A stretch of DNA of 64,000 nucleotides. Origin: Acinetobacter kookii. Lineage in GTDB: Bacteria > Pseudomonadota > Gammaproteobacteria > Pseudomonadales > Moraxellaceae. Every line of letters starts with the position of its first letter. Position 1 is the stretch's first letter. The stretch lies in the NCBI RefSeq assembly GCF_900096895.1, contig NZ_FMYO01000004.1, positions 1 to 64,000 of the forward strand, given 5' to 3'. The notes under the pieces were generated by a model, which was not told the DNA's origin, did no database searches, and saw nothing but the letters and a program-made list of their open reading frames with translations. Positions 8,430 to 18,960 of this stretch are shown here, piece by piece. A program made the position numbers and the translations under genes.

Positions 8430-9746
8430 TTAAAAATTAACTTTCATACTTAAACCTGCGACCCACGCGTCCTCTACTTCTTTAACCCCTGTTGGTTGGT
8501 AGATGTATTGCAAGTTTGGTCTGAGCATGACCGCTGGGGACCATTGGTAGGTATAGTTCAGTTCGACATTCAGCTCGTCACGTTGTATCGGGACGTAGTC
8601 GCTGGCAATGGCATCGTAACTGTAATAACCACGACCTTCATTGGTGGCGATTTGCTTGTCCGTCGCACGATCATTCACGACATAATTGGCTAAGCCAAAA
8701 CCGATGGAATCATTCGGGCGACTATCGAAAGGTCCTTTGTACCAAAGCGCGAGTTGTTGTGTACTTTCTACAAATGTTGTGGCCTTATCATTCACGACGC
8801 CATTAAAGCTAATGTATAAACCACGCTTCGGATCTGCCCCATGCTGTGTGAGTTGCTGTTGCGCATTCAACCAAAAACTGTATTTACCATCTTGCATTTC
8901 GCCACTGCGTATATCTTTTGCTTCGGCAGTGGAATACAGTGCACCTACTTTATATTCACCAGGCAAGCTATTAAACGCGGCTAACTTTGGTTTCCAAGCC
9001 AACTCTACAGGAATGGTGGCACCCTCAACATTGTCCATATCAAGGTTAAAACCATCACTATTCGATTGTGTTTTCACATTGTCTGGATTGACTTCATATA
9101 CGCCCAAACCAAGTGACCATGCAGGTGCAAATTGGTATTTAATATTGGTACCCCAGAGTCCTACAGGCCAGTTGTACCAGATTGAACCAATTGATTTACC
9201 TAACTGACCGCCACAAAGCAGTAAGTTCTGGAATTCACATTGTGAGCTGTTAAAGTCATCCGACATGCCCATACGTCCAATCTTGAATTGAACACGGTTA
9301 TCATCAAATCCTGTTTTGATCCAAGCCTGAGTTAAGCGCCAGATCTTGCCACGCCCGTAAATTTCTTGGGTATTTCCCAATGTGCTGGCACGCGGGTCTT
9401 TAATCCGTTCTAAAGTTAATGAGTTACCATCACGTTTGGTAATCATTAAGCCTGCTGTAGTATTTTCCCAACCTGCAATTTTACTCAAATCGAAATTAGC
9501 GCCTAAAGTCAGTTGTCCCGCATTTTCCAGAGTATTGTCATCGTTATAACCACCTGCCAAATTGGTTGCCGCCTGACTCATAATTGCAGCGGTAAATTTA
9601 TAACCTTGATCTTCCAGTTGCTTCCGTTCACCGTTCCAATCACCCAATAACCATTGGCGGTCTGCCGAATAAAACTCATTGGCTGAAGCCAATTGGCAAG
9701 TTAAAAGTGCCAAAGATAATGTGCCTAGTTTTAATAGTTGTTGCAT
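8430..9746 (-). CDS. quiX: Outer-membrane porin of the quinate cluster (OprB-like)
   Basis: A 438-residue beta-barrel with a signal peptide (cleavage near ALLTCQLASA-NE). The mature N-terminus has YSADRQWLLGDWNGERKQL, the signature of OprB-type carbohydrate-selective porins, and the C-terminus ends LSMKVNF with terminal F. It sits between quiC and quiA, as quiX does in Acinetobacter. Its probable role is diffusion of quinate and shikimate across the outer membrane to the periplasmic enzymes. Start: ATG at 9746 has AAAAGGA eight bases upstream, while the ATG at 9755 overlaps that ribosome site. Substrate specificity is inferred from position. Confidence 0.85.
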   Translation of the reverse strand: MQQLLKLGTLSLALLTCQLASANEFYSADRQWLLGDWNGERKQLEDQGYKFTAAIMSQAATNLAGGYNDDNTLENAGQLTLGANFDLSKIAGWENTTAGLMITKRDGNSLTLERIKDPRASTLGNTQEIYGRGKIWRLTQAWIKTGFDDNRVQFKIGRMGMSDDFNSSQCEFQNLLLCGGQLGKSIGSIWYNWPVGLWGTNIKYQFAPAWSLGLGVYEVNPDNVKTQSNSDGFNLDMDNVEGATIPVELAWKPKLAAFNSLPGEYKVGALYSTAEAKDIRSGEMQDGKYSFWLNAQQQLTQHGADPKRGLYISFNGVVNDKATTFVESTQQLALWYKGPFDSRPNDSIGFGLANYVVNDRATDKQIATNEGRGYYSYDAIASDYVPIQRDELNVELNYTYQWSPAVMLRPNLQYIYQPTGVKEVEDAWVAGLSMKVNF

Positions 9747-9806
9747 ACCAAACATCCTTTTCTGTGAGGAAAGCTCAACTCAGGTGAGCTTTCCATGCGG
9801 TTTTTA

Positions 9807-11267
9807 TTATTTAATGCGAACGGCTGGACTTAGTTCAGAAGTTGCGCCCAAGTGGTCTGTGACATTCGCGGTGACATTCGCCATACCACTTGCCACTTTC
9901 CATGTTGCTTGACCCTGACCTTGTGCATTGGTTGTTAAAACTTGCATTCCTAAATACTGTTCAGCTTCTTGAGCATTCGCTTGACGGTTGGCAAAGAATT
10001 CAACGTGGTAGCGTTGATTTGGCTGTGCTTGAACTGTAGCAGTGACTTGACCTTTGCTATAGCTTAAACGTGGCGCTTGAATGTTTTGGTTTGGCATGGC
10101 ATTACAGCCTTGCTCGTTTGGCTGGGTACAGGTTTTTTGCAGTTTCGCTGCTTCAATCACTACACCGCCACCACGAGAACCGACAAAGCCTGCATGTTCT
10201 AGCGCAGGTACAGCAAACACAATTGCCCCTAAGCGCTGATTGAGTACACAAGAACCACCTGCTTCACAACGCTTAATATCTTTACCATTGTCCCAAATTA
10301 AGTTTTTGGTCAAGGTTGTGCGGGCATTGGCATCTTTTTCTGAACGTATTGCAATGCCAAGACGGTTAGCATGGACTTTATTGCTGTCAAAAATGTTGCC
10401 ATCACCCGTAAGGTTAAAACCAATTGAGTTATTGGTCAGTTCGTTATAGGCAATGTAATTGCGCTTGCCCCAGTTAATTTGCAAACCATCGGAGTAGTTT
10501 TCAAATTTGTTGCCGACCACCGCATTGTCATTACCCCACAGGATTTCAATGCCTTGAGATGGCTCTGGGTTGGCTTTGGTTGAAGTAAATAAGTTGTTGG
10601 CCACAAGGTTAAATGCCGCGCCACGGGTGAGTTCTAAACCATCGCCATTATCTACAAACAAGTTGTTCAAAACTTTGTTGTTATTGGTGGTGGTTGAGGT
10701 TGGATTGCCCTTACCATCATCACCCGTCAACATCACGCCTGAACCACCGTAGTTATTACTGATACGGTTATGCTGAATTAAGTTGTTGCTCGAACGGTTA
10801 ATCAGGACACCGATACAGAAACGGTGGATATCGAGACCTTTTAAAGTCACGCCATTGACATCTTGCAGCACCAGACCCGGCAAACTCATGGTACGGACGT
10901 TGGTGCCAAACTGTTCAGGGTTTGCCCCCGGACACGCTTTCGCACCCTCACCTTTAATATAATTTGAACCATCAATCGCAATAAACTCGCCTGTTTTGTC
11001 CCATTGCATCCCGATGATCTTCACTGAAGACTTAATTGGCGGCAAAGGCTGATTTAGTTTAATTGCATAGGGGGCTTGCCCCACAGCTTGGATGTGAATT
11101 TCATTTTCTTGCGTCGCATTGGCATTCGATTGTTCAATCGCCCAACGCAGTGAACCTTTTGCACTATCGTCCTGATAACGATCCACAATATAAGTTTCTG
11201 CACTGGCCAAACCTGATGCCGCTAAACTCAAAACCAATGTGGTCAAACGTAAAGTTGATGGTTTCAT
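9807..11267 (-). CDS. quiC: 3-dehydroshikimate dehydratase, periplasmic beta-helix type
   Basis: A 486-residue secreted protein that in Acinetobacter converts 3-dehydroshikimate to protocatechuate. The signal peptide (MKPSTLRLTTLVLSLAASGLASA) sends it to the periplasm. Residues about 130-330 hold repeated parallel beta-helix rungs rich in asparagine (for example NLIQHNRISNNYG, NKVLNNLFVDNGDG, NLVANNLF). This is the right-handed beta-helix form of QuiC, unrelated to the TIM-barrel AsbF/QsuB dehydratases. A beta-sandwich-like tail follows. It lies between quiB and quiX with short gaps (44 and 60 bp). Start ATG has AAGGATT upstream. Confidence 0.88.
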   Translation of the reverse strand: MKPSTLRLTTLVLSLAASGLASAETYIVDRYQDDSAKGSLRWAIEQSNANATQENEIHIQAVGQAPYAIKLNQPLPPIKSSVKIIGMQWDKTGEFIAIDGSNYIKGEGAKACPGANPEQFGTNVRTMSLPGLVLQDVNGVTLKGLDIHRFCIGVLINRSSNNLIQHNRISNNYGGSGVMLTGDDGKGNPTSTTTNNNKVLNNLFVDNGDGLELTRGAAFNLVANNLFTSTKANPEPSQGIEILWGNDNAVVGNKFENYSDGLQINWGKRNYIAYNELTNNSIGFNLTGDGNIFDSNKVHANRLGIAIRSEKDANARTTLTKNLIWDNGKDIKRCEAGGSCVLNQRLGAIVFAVPALEHAGFVGSRGGGVVIEAAKLQKTCTQPNEQGCNAMPNQNIQAPRLSYSKGQVTATVQAQPNQRYHVEFFANRQANAQEAEQYLGMQVLTTNAQGQGQATWKVASGMANVTANVTDHLGATSELSPAVRIK

Positions 11268-11311
11268 ATTTTAAATCCTTTTCTATCCTTGAACATGAAT
11301 AACGCAGTGCG

Positions 11312-12172
11312 TTAAGGGGTTGGTTGTACAGTTTTCAGCAACTGTTTGAGTTGAGTCACATCAATTTGACCCGGTGCAGAGGCTTCACCAATCATGCCAA
11401 AACTTAGGCTACCGCCCATGTTGGCAGTCGCCACACGTGAAATGGTGCCCAACTGCCCCATCGACATGGTCAGTAGTGGTTTTTGACTTTTTTGGCTGAC
11501 GGCAAAGGTGGCATTCATGAGGGTAAAGACATCTTGTTTTGACTTTGGCATTACCGCAATTTTCAAAATGTCGGCACCCATCTGATCTTGTTTTAGCAGA
11601 CGGTTTTCAATGTCTTCTTGCTCAGGTGTTTTTGCAAAATCATGATTCGACATGATCACCAACACCTTCTTGTCATGCGCCAATTTGATTAATTTCGCCA
11701 CACTACCTGCATCACGGAACATTTCAATATCCAGCAATTGCATAAATGGCTTTTTCAGGTATTCACGATAAATTTTTTCATAGTCTTGGTCAGACACTGT
11801 CATTTTTCCGCCTTCATTATGGGTACGAATGGTCGCGATCAACGGTTTGTCTTTTAAAATTTGATTCAGCTGCTGACCCAATGCGATGACTTTTTTAGTG
11901 TCGGCAGAAAATTCGAGTAAATCGATACGGAACTCAGCCAGGTCCACATCTGGATTGCTGGCAATCACTTTGGCTTGTGCAATCGCTTGTTCAGCCGTTT
12001 TTGCGGTAATGGGTACGATGGTTTTAACAGGTAAGTCGCCAATATTGACGTTTTTCACCATATAGTGCTGTGCGTTTGATTGAGCCACTTCAGCTCCAAA
12101 TGCTGGCATTGCTGCGATAACAGCACTGCTTAAGTAGAGTTGCATTGCTAATTTTTTGATTGTCATCATTAC
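11312..12172 (-). CDS. quiB: 3-dehydroquinate dehydratase, type I, exported
   Basis: A 286-residue type I (class I aldolase fold) dehydroquinase that turns 3-dehydroquinate into 3-dehydroshikimate for quinate breakdown. The Schiff-base lysine is in ADILKIAVMPKS and the catalytic histidine in VIMSNHDFAKTP. Unlike the biosynthetic enzyme it carries a signal peptide (LAMQLYLSSAVIAAMPAFGAE), matching the periplasmic location of QuiA and QuiC. Start: ATG at 12172 has AAGGAAATGTA upstream; an ATG six codons earlier has no such site. It follows pcaG after a 146-bp gap in which I saw no clear terminator, so it is probably within the same operon. Confidence 0.9.
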   Translation of the reverse strand, partial: VMMTIKKLAMQLYLSSAVIAAMPAFGAEVAQSNAQHYMVKNVNIGDLPVKTIVPITAKTAEQAIAQAKVIASNPDVDLAEFRIDLLEFSADTKKVIALGQQLNQILKDKPLIATIRTHNEGGKMTVSDQDYEKIYREYLKKPFMQLLDIEMFRDAGSVAKLIKLAHDKKVLVIMSNHDFAKTPEQEDIENRLLKQDQMGADILKIAVMPKSKQDVFTLMNATFAVSQKSQKPLLTMSMGQLGTISRVATANMGGSLSFGMIGEASAPGQIDVTQLKQLLKTVQPTP

Positions 12173-12318
12173 ATTTCCTTGTATTTTCAAACTATTGCCT
12201 GACTTCTGTCATCAATGGTAAACATACGTGAGATGAATGAAATGGGGCATACCATCACCACGTATAAACTTTTATCTATCGAGCCTGTGCAAAGTGTTCT
12301 GCATTGAACTGAATCAAC

Positions 12319-12948
12319 TTAGATATCTAAAAACACCGTTTCATCTTCGCCTTGAATGCGAATGTCAAAGCGATAAACCACTTCACCATCACGCTCTTCG
12401 CGCTTAGCAATTAAAGTCTGACGACGTGGTGCCCATTCAATGCCTTTGAGCACAGGATCTTGTGCATTTGCTTCCGCTTCATCATCAAAGTAAACACGCG
12501 TGTTTAAGCCAATATTGATGCCACGTGCAAAAATGATCAGTGCAATATGCGGAGCTTGAGTTGTGCCTTTACGGCCTGGAACAGCACCCGGCTTAATGGT
12601 ATTAAAACTCCAGAAACCTGTTTCGAAGTCTGCGCCTGTACGTCCCCAACCAAGGAAATTAGGGTCGACTGCTTTGCCTTGAATGTCAGCCGCACTTGGA
12701 TACACGCCATTGGCATCAGCTTGCCAAATTTCAATCAATACATCACGTAATGGTAAACCTAAGCCATCAAACACCTGACCTTCCAAGCGAATACGTTCAC
12801 CTAAAGTCTTTTCTTGGACTAACTGATTGTTGAAGTTATTTTCAAACACTTCGATGTTGGCTTGTTGTGGCAACAAACCAATGTGTACATATGGTCCACC
12901 TGTTTGAGATGGAGTTTCATGCAATTCTTGAAAGTTCCAATTGTTCAT
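12319..12948 (-). CDS. pcaG: Protocatechuate 3,4-dioxygenase alpha subunit
   Basis: The 209-residue alpha chain of the intradiol ring-cleaving enzyme that opens protocatechuate to 3-carboxy-cis,cis-muconate. The alpha chain has the dioxygenase beta-sandwich (LEGQVFDGLGLPLRDVLIEIWQADANG near 55-80, FARGINIGLNTRVYFDDE near 145-160) but lacks the full iron-ligand set, which the beta subunit supplies. It lies 15 bp downstream of pcaH, as usual for the translationally close HG pair. ATG start with GGGAGAACAAC. Confidence 0.95.
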   Translation of the reverse strand: MNNWNFQELHETPSQTGGPYVHIGLLPQQANIEVFENNFNNQLVQEKTLGERIRLEGQVFDGLGLPLRDVLIEIWQADANGVYPSAADIQGKAVDPNFLGWGRTGADFETGFWSFNTIKPGAVPGRKGTTQAPHIALIIFARGINIGLNTRVYFDDEAEANAQDPVLKGIEWAPRRQTLIAKREERDGEVVYRFDIRIQGEDETVFLDI

Positions 12949-12963
12949 GTTGTTCTCCCTGAA

Positions 12964-13701
<738 letters not shown>

Positions 13702-13715
13702 TTAACTTTGTTCCA

Positions 13716-14150
13716 TTACTCTTGGTTGGTTTGTTCTGAATTAGATTGCAGTTCACTGAGTTTTTGTGGCGCAATGCCTAAATCTGCAAATACCTCTTCT
13801 GCCATATGCATGGCTGCATTGGCTGCCGGTAGACCTGCATACAGTGAGCAGTGCAGAATCAATTCTTTTAAGTCATTCTTAGTCACACCATTGTTAAAAC
13901 AAGCACGTAAATGCATACGTAATTCGTCTTCTCGACCTAGAGACAATAAAATTGCAATCGTCACTAGACTTCGGGTGTGGCGCGGCAAACCTGGTCTAGA
14001 CCACACTTCACCCCATGCAAAACGGCTAATAAAGTTTTGAAAATCAGCATTGAAATCATTCAGGTTCTCGATCGAACGATTCACATGCTTTTCACCCAGC
14101 ACTTCAGTTCGGACTTTGATCCCTTGTTCATAGCGTTGTTCATCATTCAT
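13716..14150 (-). CDS. pcaC: 4-carboxymuconolactone decarboxylase
   Basis: A 144-residue single-domain protein of the CMD/AhpD fold that decarboxylates gamma-carboxymuconolactone to beta-ketoadipate enol-lactone. Typical strings are GEVWSRPGLPRHTRSLVTIA (about 47-66), with active-site arginine and histidine candidates, and HCSLYAGLPAANAAMHMAEE near 104-123. No CXXC redox pair is present, which separates it from peroxidase-type AhpD proteins. It is 14 bp from pcaK and 26 bp from pcaH. ATG start with GAGGACTCTCCC. Confidence 0.93.
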   Translation of the reverse strand: MNDEQRYEQGIKVRTEVLGEKHVNRSIENLNDFNADFQNFISRFAWGEVWSRPGLPRHTRSLVTIAILLSLGREDELRMHLRACFNNGVTKNDLKELILHCSLYAGLPAANAAMHMAEEVFADLGIAPQKLSELQSNSEQTNQE

Positions 14151-14164
14151 GGGAGAGTCCTCAA

Positions 14165-15520
14165 TTAAGTTGCATCCGTATGTGCGACCAGTGATTTAAC
14201 AAAAATTGCGACAGCCGCTGCTGTTGCTGGAATTAACAGCAGGCTTAAAATGGCAGTAAACGACCAGTCATTGCCCAGTAAAACTGCGCCAATCCAAGCG
14301 CCAAATACCGCACCGAAACGCCCAATCCCAGACATCCAAGCTACACCTGTTGCACGACATTGCGTCGGGTAAAACCGAGCGCTGAGTGCTGGCATTGCCG
14401 ACTGCGCACCATTAATCGCAACACCTGCGCAAAGTACTAAAATGGCAAGTAATGTCGGGTTTGCTAAGCTCTGCCCCACAGCGAAGGCGAAGATTCCAGC
14501 GACAAAATAGAAACCTGCAATAATACGGTTCGGATTGAAGCGATCCATTGCCCAGCCAATAAATAAAGCACTGAGTACACCGCCAAACTGGAATAAACCA
14601 CCGATAAATGCAGCGCGTTCCATAGTGGTGCCTGTTTCACGCATTAAGGTTGGCAACCAACTGGTGAGTAGGTAAATCATCACCAATCCCATGAAATAGG
14701 TCAGCCACAGCAAAACCGTCCCTTTGACATATTTTTGAGAGAACAGCATGCCAAATACGCCTTTCTTCTCGGTACCTTCGGTTTTTTCCTCTGGCACATG
14801 AAACTCAGTGACACCCTGTACTTGCGTCGGTGCAATACGCGTCAAAATTTGATGAACTTTGGCATTATCACGACCTTTCACAATCAAGAAACGATAGGAT
14901 TCTGGCAGGAAGAAAATCACCAAGATCATCAAAATCAGTGGCGACCAACCGCCGAGTAAAAACAAACTGTGCCAACCAAAGGTTGGGATTAACCAACTGC
15001 TGATGAAACCACCCGTCGCCATACCCAAGTTGTAACCACAGAACATGCAGGTCACGAGTAACGAACGTGAACGCTGCGGGCAATATTCAGAAAATAGCGT
15101 GGTCGCATTCGGCATTGCAGCACCCAAACCAATACCCGTTAAAAAGCGCAGTACTACTAAAGTGTTTAAGTCAGTTGCATATGCCGATGCCAGAGTAAAA
15201 CCACCAAAAATCAGCATCGAAACACTTAAAACAATCTTGCGCCCAAAGCGGTCAGCTGTTGGACCAGACACCAACGCACCAATAATCATACCGCCTAAAG
15301 CTGCGCTCATGACTGGACCCAGTTGCGAACGGTCTATCCCCCAGTCTTGTGCTAAAGCGGGAGCAATAAAACCCATTGCCGCAGTATCAATACCGTCAAC
15401 AAAAACAATGAGAAAACATACAATTGCGATCAACCACTGATATTTGCTAATCGGTGCATCATTAATCAGTGCTTGTGCATCTATACTCGTTTTTTGAGTA
15501 GCGTATTCCTGAGACGCCAT
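14165..15520 (-). CDS. pcaK: Protocatechuate/4-hydroxybenzoate transporter, MFS (AAHS family)
   Basis: A 451-residue 12-helix inner-membrane major facilitator. Helix 1 carries FVDGIDTAAMGFIAPAL, the aromatic-acid/H+ symporter signature with an acidic residue. The loop 2-3 motif is GPTADRFGRK. The central cytoplasmic loop (about residues 215-255) is charged. It imports protocatechuate or 4-hydroxybenzoate with protons, supplying PcaHG. It lies between pcaD and pcaC. ATG start with AAGGAGGCAGGT, one of the strongest ribosome sites in the operon. Confidence 0.92.
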   Translation of the reverse strand: MASQEYATQKTSIDAQALINDAPISKYQWLIAIVCFLIVFVDGIDTAAMGFIAPALAQDWGIDRSQLGPVMSAALGGMIIGALVSGPTADRFGRKIVLSVSMLIFGGFTLASAYATDLNTLVVLRFLTGIGLGAAMPNATTLFSEYCPQRSRSLLVTCMFCGYNLGMATGGFISSWLIPTFGWHSLFLLGGWSPLILMILVIFFLPESYRFLIVKGRDNAKVHQILTRIAPTQVQGVTEFHVPEEKTEGTEKKGVFGMLFSQKYVKGTVLLWLTYFMGLVMIYLLTSWLPTLMRETGTTMERAAFIGGLFQFGGVLSALFIGWAMDRFNPNRIIAGFYFVAGIFAFAVGQSLANPTLLAILVLCAGVAINGAQSAMPALSARFYPTQCRATGVAWMSGIGRFGAVFGAWIGAVLLGNDWSFTAILSLLLIPATAAAVAIFVKSLVAHTDAT

Positions 15521-15562
15521 ACCTGCCTCCTTGGGCTGAAAGTCCTTTTAAAAATCCTTAAA

Positions 15563-16351
15563 CTATTGAATCGTTCCAATAAACTGAGTCAGGGTTTGGT
15601 TAAACAGCTCAGGTTGTTCAATATTGGAAAGATGCGATGCGTCAATCACCGCGAGTTCACTCTTTTGAATCTGTTGTTGCATGAAAATGCCATCATCAAC
15701 TGTCGTTACGGGATCCAAAGCCCCTGCAATTACTAAAGTTGGAATCTGAATCTGTTCAATTTGAGTAGATAAATCTGCTTGCGCGAGCGCTCGGCAAGAT
15801 TCTGCATAGCCCCATGCTGGCGTAGTCGCTAAAGATTGAATGGTGCGCTGCGCCAAAGCATCGTGTTGATAATCAAACTGCTCACTAAACCAACGCGTAT
15901 GCGTAGTCGCGACCAAATCTGCTAAGCCATTGGCTGTCACAGCATCTGCACGTGCATTCCAACCTTCTTCAGTCCAAATTTTGGCTGCTGAGTTTGCCAC
16001 GGTAATGCTATGAAAACGATCTGCATGGTGAATACCGAGCCACAAAGCCGTCATACCGCCCATTGAAATCCCGCAAAAATGCGCTTTTTCAATGTTTAAA
16101 CCGTTCAGAATATCAATCACATCTTCTGCAAGGTTTTGTACAGTGGTCTGCTCAATCACATCACTTTGCCCATGACCACGCGTGTCATAAGTCACCACTT
16201 TGAACTGTTGTTCGAAAGCAGCAACTTGTGGCTGCCACATACCTTTATCTGTACCCAATGAGTTTGAAAATACAATCACAGGCGCATTCTCTTGCCCACT
16301 GATCGCAACGGATAAAGTCTTGCCTTGACGATTGATCATCGTGATATTCAC
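15563..16351 (-). CDS. pcaD: 3-oxoadipate enol-lactonase
   Basis: A 262-residue alpha/beta hydrolase that opens beta-ketoadipate enol-lactone to beta-ketoadipate. The nucleophile elbow is GISMGG (Ser near residue 95), an oxyanion-region SLGTDKGMW lies near 31-39, the acid is in GALDPVT, and the catalytic histidine is in DASHLSNIEQPE. It starts with GTG at 16351, overlapping the pcaB stop by four bases (GTGA), so the two are probably translationally coupled. Confidence 0.93.
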   Translation of the reverse strand: MNITMINRQGKTLSVAISGQENAPVIVFSNSLGTDKGMWQPQVAAFEQQFKVVTYDTRGHGQSDVIEQTTVQNLAEDVIDILNGLNIEKAHFCGISMGGMTALWLGIHHADRFHSITVANSAAKIWTEEGWNARADAVTANGLADLVATTHTRWFSEQFDYQHDALAQRTIQSLATTPAWGYAESCRALAQADLSTQIEQIQIPTLVIAGALDPVTTVDDGIFMQQQIQKSELAVIDASHLSNIEQPELFNQTLTQFIGTIQ

Positions 16352-17703
16352 TTTGCCTCTCCTTTTGCTTCTTGCAACACCGCATCAATCTGGTCTTGAA
16401 TATTGCCAAGATAAGATTCGGGTTTAAAAATGTCGTTAATCTGAGCTACGCTAAATAAGTCTTTAACTTGATCCAATTCAGCAATCACATCTCTTAAGTG
16501 CACGCCTTTTGCAACAGCTGTTTTACACGCGTCCTCTACCAAATGATGAGCCTGTAAACGTCCGATGTGTGGCGCCAATGCCATCATCACCGCTTCTGCC
16601 ATAATCAAGCCTTGAGTACATTCCAAATTGCGCTGCATGTTCTCTGCATTAACTTGCATCCCTTGTAAAACATCCAAAGTTCGCTCTAAAGCACCAGCAC
16701 AGAGTTGGAAAATTTCAGGCAATGCTAGCCATTCCGCATGCCACCCCCCTAGACTGCGCTCATGTTCTTGCACCATGCTTTGATACAAACTTGACATCAA
16801 CACAGGGACACGATTGGCTGCGGCCAATACAGATGCCGCCGCGACAGGATTGCGCTTATGTGGCATAGTGGATGAGCCACCACGACCTTTTGCGGTTGGC
16901 TCAAACACTTCAGCAATTTCAGTTTGCATCATCAAAGACCAGTCACGTGCCATCTTGCCCAAGCTACCTGTCACCATTGCTAAGACGCTCGCGATTTCAA
17001 CAATACGGTCACGCTCGCCATGCCAAGTACAGCTTGGAACTGAAAGTTGTAACTGTGCTGCAAATGCTTGTACAACTGCTGTGCCTTGATTCTGCAAAGA
17101 AGCCAATGAACCGACTGCACCACCCAATTGAGCAGTAAACACACGCGTTTTCATGGCTTCAATACGGGCCAAATCACGATGAAAGGCCGAAGCCCAACGT
17201 GCTAATTTATGACCTAAGGTAATGGGCAAACCTTGCTGCAACCACGTGCGCCCAATCATCACTTGTGAGCGATACTGTTCTGCTTGAGCCAAAGCTGTGC
17301 GATAACATTGTTGAATTAAGGTTTCAACATGCGTCATTGCCGCACGGCACTGCAAAATGCAGGCTGTATCTAAAATGTCTTGACTGGTTGCACCCCAATG
17401 TACATAACGTGCAGCATCTTCATCGTTTTGTTTCACAATTGCAGTTAATTGCTTCACAAAAGGAATCGCGATATTGCCCGCCAAGCCTGTTGCCATAGCC
17501 AAAGCATCAAAATCAATCTGATCGAGTGCAGTTGCTGCAATGTTTGAAATTGCGGTTGCAGCAGATTCTGGAATGACACCCACTTGAGCCTGAGCTTGCG
17601 CTAACGCGACTTCAGCTTGAATCATGTAAGAGACCAAAGCGCGATCACTGAAAATTTCAGTCACTTCATTTTGGTAAAATAAGCTGGCATATAACTGGCT
17701 CAT
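16348..17703 (-). CDS. pcaB: 3-carboxy-cis,cis-muconate cycloisomerase
   Basis: A 451-residue member of the fumarase/argininosuccinate lyase superfamily that lactonises 3-carboxymuconate. The superfamily signature GGSSTMPHKRNP lies near residue 280 (conserved Ser and Lys). HWGATSQDILDTA near 105 holds the catalytic-region histidine. Length fits the bacterial type II enzyme. It overlaps pcaD by 4 bp and follows pcaF by 34 bp. ATG start with AGGGAAAG. Confidence 0.94.
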   Translation of the reverse strand: MSQLYASLFYQNEVTEIFSDRALVSYMIQAEVALAQAQAQVGVIPESAATAISNIAATALDQIDFDALAMATGLAGNIAIPFVKQLTAIVKQNDEDAARYVHWGATSQDILDTACILQCRAAMTHVETLIQQCYRTALAQAEQYRSQVMIGRTWLQQGLPITLGHKLARWASAFHRDLARIEAMKTRVFTAQLGGAVGSLASLQNQGTAVVQAFAAQLQLSVPSCTWHGERDRIVEIASVLAMVTGSLGKMARDWSLMMQTEIAEVFEPTAKGRGGSSTMPHKRNPVAAASVLAAANRVPVLMSSLYQSMVQEHERSLGGWHAEWLALPEIFQLCAGALERTLDVLQGMQVNAENMQRNLECTQGLIMAEAVMMALAPHIGRLQAHHLVEDACKTAVAKGVHLRDVIAELDQVKDLFSVAQINDIFKPESYLGNIQDQIDAVLQEAKGEAK

Positions 17704-17737
17704 GTTTGTCTTTCCCTAATCCGCTTTGCTCATCCAA

Positions 17738-18943
17738 TTAAACGCGCTGAATAATCAGCGCAATGCCTTGCCCCACACCAATACACATTGAACATAAGGC
17801 ATAAGTCCCACCCGTTTGTTCCAATTGATTCAGTGCAGTCGTCACTAAGCGTGCACCTGAAGCACCCAGTGGATGACCAATCGCAATCGCACCACCATTG
17901 GGATTCACTTGTGTCGTGTCATCGGCCAGACCTAAATCACGGGTAACCGCCAGTGCCTGTGCCGCAAAGGCTTCATTCAACTCAATCACATCCATCTGCT
18001 CGATTGTGAGATTAGCTTGTTTCAGCAATTTCTTAATTGCTGGTGCTGGAGCAAAGCCCATAATGCGAGGTTCAACCCCCACTGCTGTAGATGCAATAAT
18101 CTTGGCACGTGGTTTAAGTTGGTACTGCTCGACGGCTTGTTCCGAAGCAATCAGTACAGCAGCCGCACCGTCATTGATGCCTGACGCGTTTCCCGCTGTG
18201 ACGGTGCCTTCTGCTGTGACGACTGGCTTCAGTTTCGCCAAACCTTCCAAGGTGGTCGATGCACGAGGATGTTCATCGGTATCCACCACAATCGGATCAC
18301 CCTTACGCTGAGGAATGCTCACTGGGATGATCTCATGTTTAAAAAAGCCTTGAGCTTGCGCGGATGCTGTACGCTGTTGACTTGTCAAGGCAAACTGGTC
18401 TTGATCAGCACGGTTAATATTAAATTGTTGCGCCACATTCTCTGCGGTCTGCGGCATGGTCTCTACACCATACATCGCCTTCAGCTTCGGATTGATAAAA
18501 CGCCAGCCCATGGTGGTGTCTTCAATCTTCTGGCTACGTCCATAGGCGGTTTCTGATTTACCCATCACAAAGGGAGCACGTGACATGCTTTCCACACCAC
18601 CTGCAATAATCATATTGGCTTCACCGGCTTTAATCGCACGCGCTGCCATGGCAATCGCATCCAACGATGAACCACATAAACGGTTGATGGTAGTTGCTGG
18701 GACTTCAACCGGTAAACCCGCCAGTAATGCTGACATACGCCCCACATTGCGGTTGTCTTCACCCGCCTGGTTGGCACAGCCGTAGATCACATCATCGACT
18801 TGTTTCCAATCCACGCTGGGATTACGTTGCATCAGTGCTTGAATCGGCACTGCACCCAAGTCATCAGCACGGACTGGAGCTAAACCACCTGCATAACGGC
18901 CGAATGGGGTACGGATAGCATCGATGATATAAGCGTCTTTCAT
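17738..18943 (-). CDS. pcaF: 3-oxoadipyl-CoA thiolase
   Basis: A 401-residue thiolase that cleaves beta-ketoadipyl-CoA to succinyl-CoA and acetyl-CoA. The acyl-accepting cysteine is in TINRLCGSSLDAI (near residue 90). The catalytic His/Cys regions are NPNGGAIAIGHPLGASGARL and CSMCIGVGQG. Length and the pca context favour PcaF over an acetoacetyl-CoA thiolase; the latter (phaA) is elsewhere in the window. A palindromic repeat lies between its start and pcaJ. Confidence 0.94.
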   Translation of the reverse strand: MKDAYIIDAIRTPFGRYAGGLAPVRADDLGAVPIQALMQRNPSVDWKQVDDVIYGCANQAGEDNRNVGRMSALLAGLPVEVPATTINRLCGSSLDAIAMAARAIKAGEANMIIAGGVESMSRAPFVMGKSETAYGRSQKIEDTTMGWRFINPKLKAMYGVETMPQTAENVAQQFNINRADQDQFALTSQQRTASAQAQGFFKHEIIPVSIPQRKGDPIVVDTDEHPRASTTLEGLAKLKPVVTAEGTVTAGNASGINDGAAAVLIASEQAVEQYQLKPRAKIIASTAVGVEPRIMGFAPAPAIKKLLKQANLTIEQMDVIELNEAFAAQALAVTRDLGLADDTTQVNPNGGAIAIGHPLGASGARLVTTALNQLEQTGGTYALCSMCIGVGQGIALIIQRV

Positions 18944-18960
18944 ATTTCATTTTCCCTTTG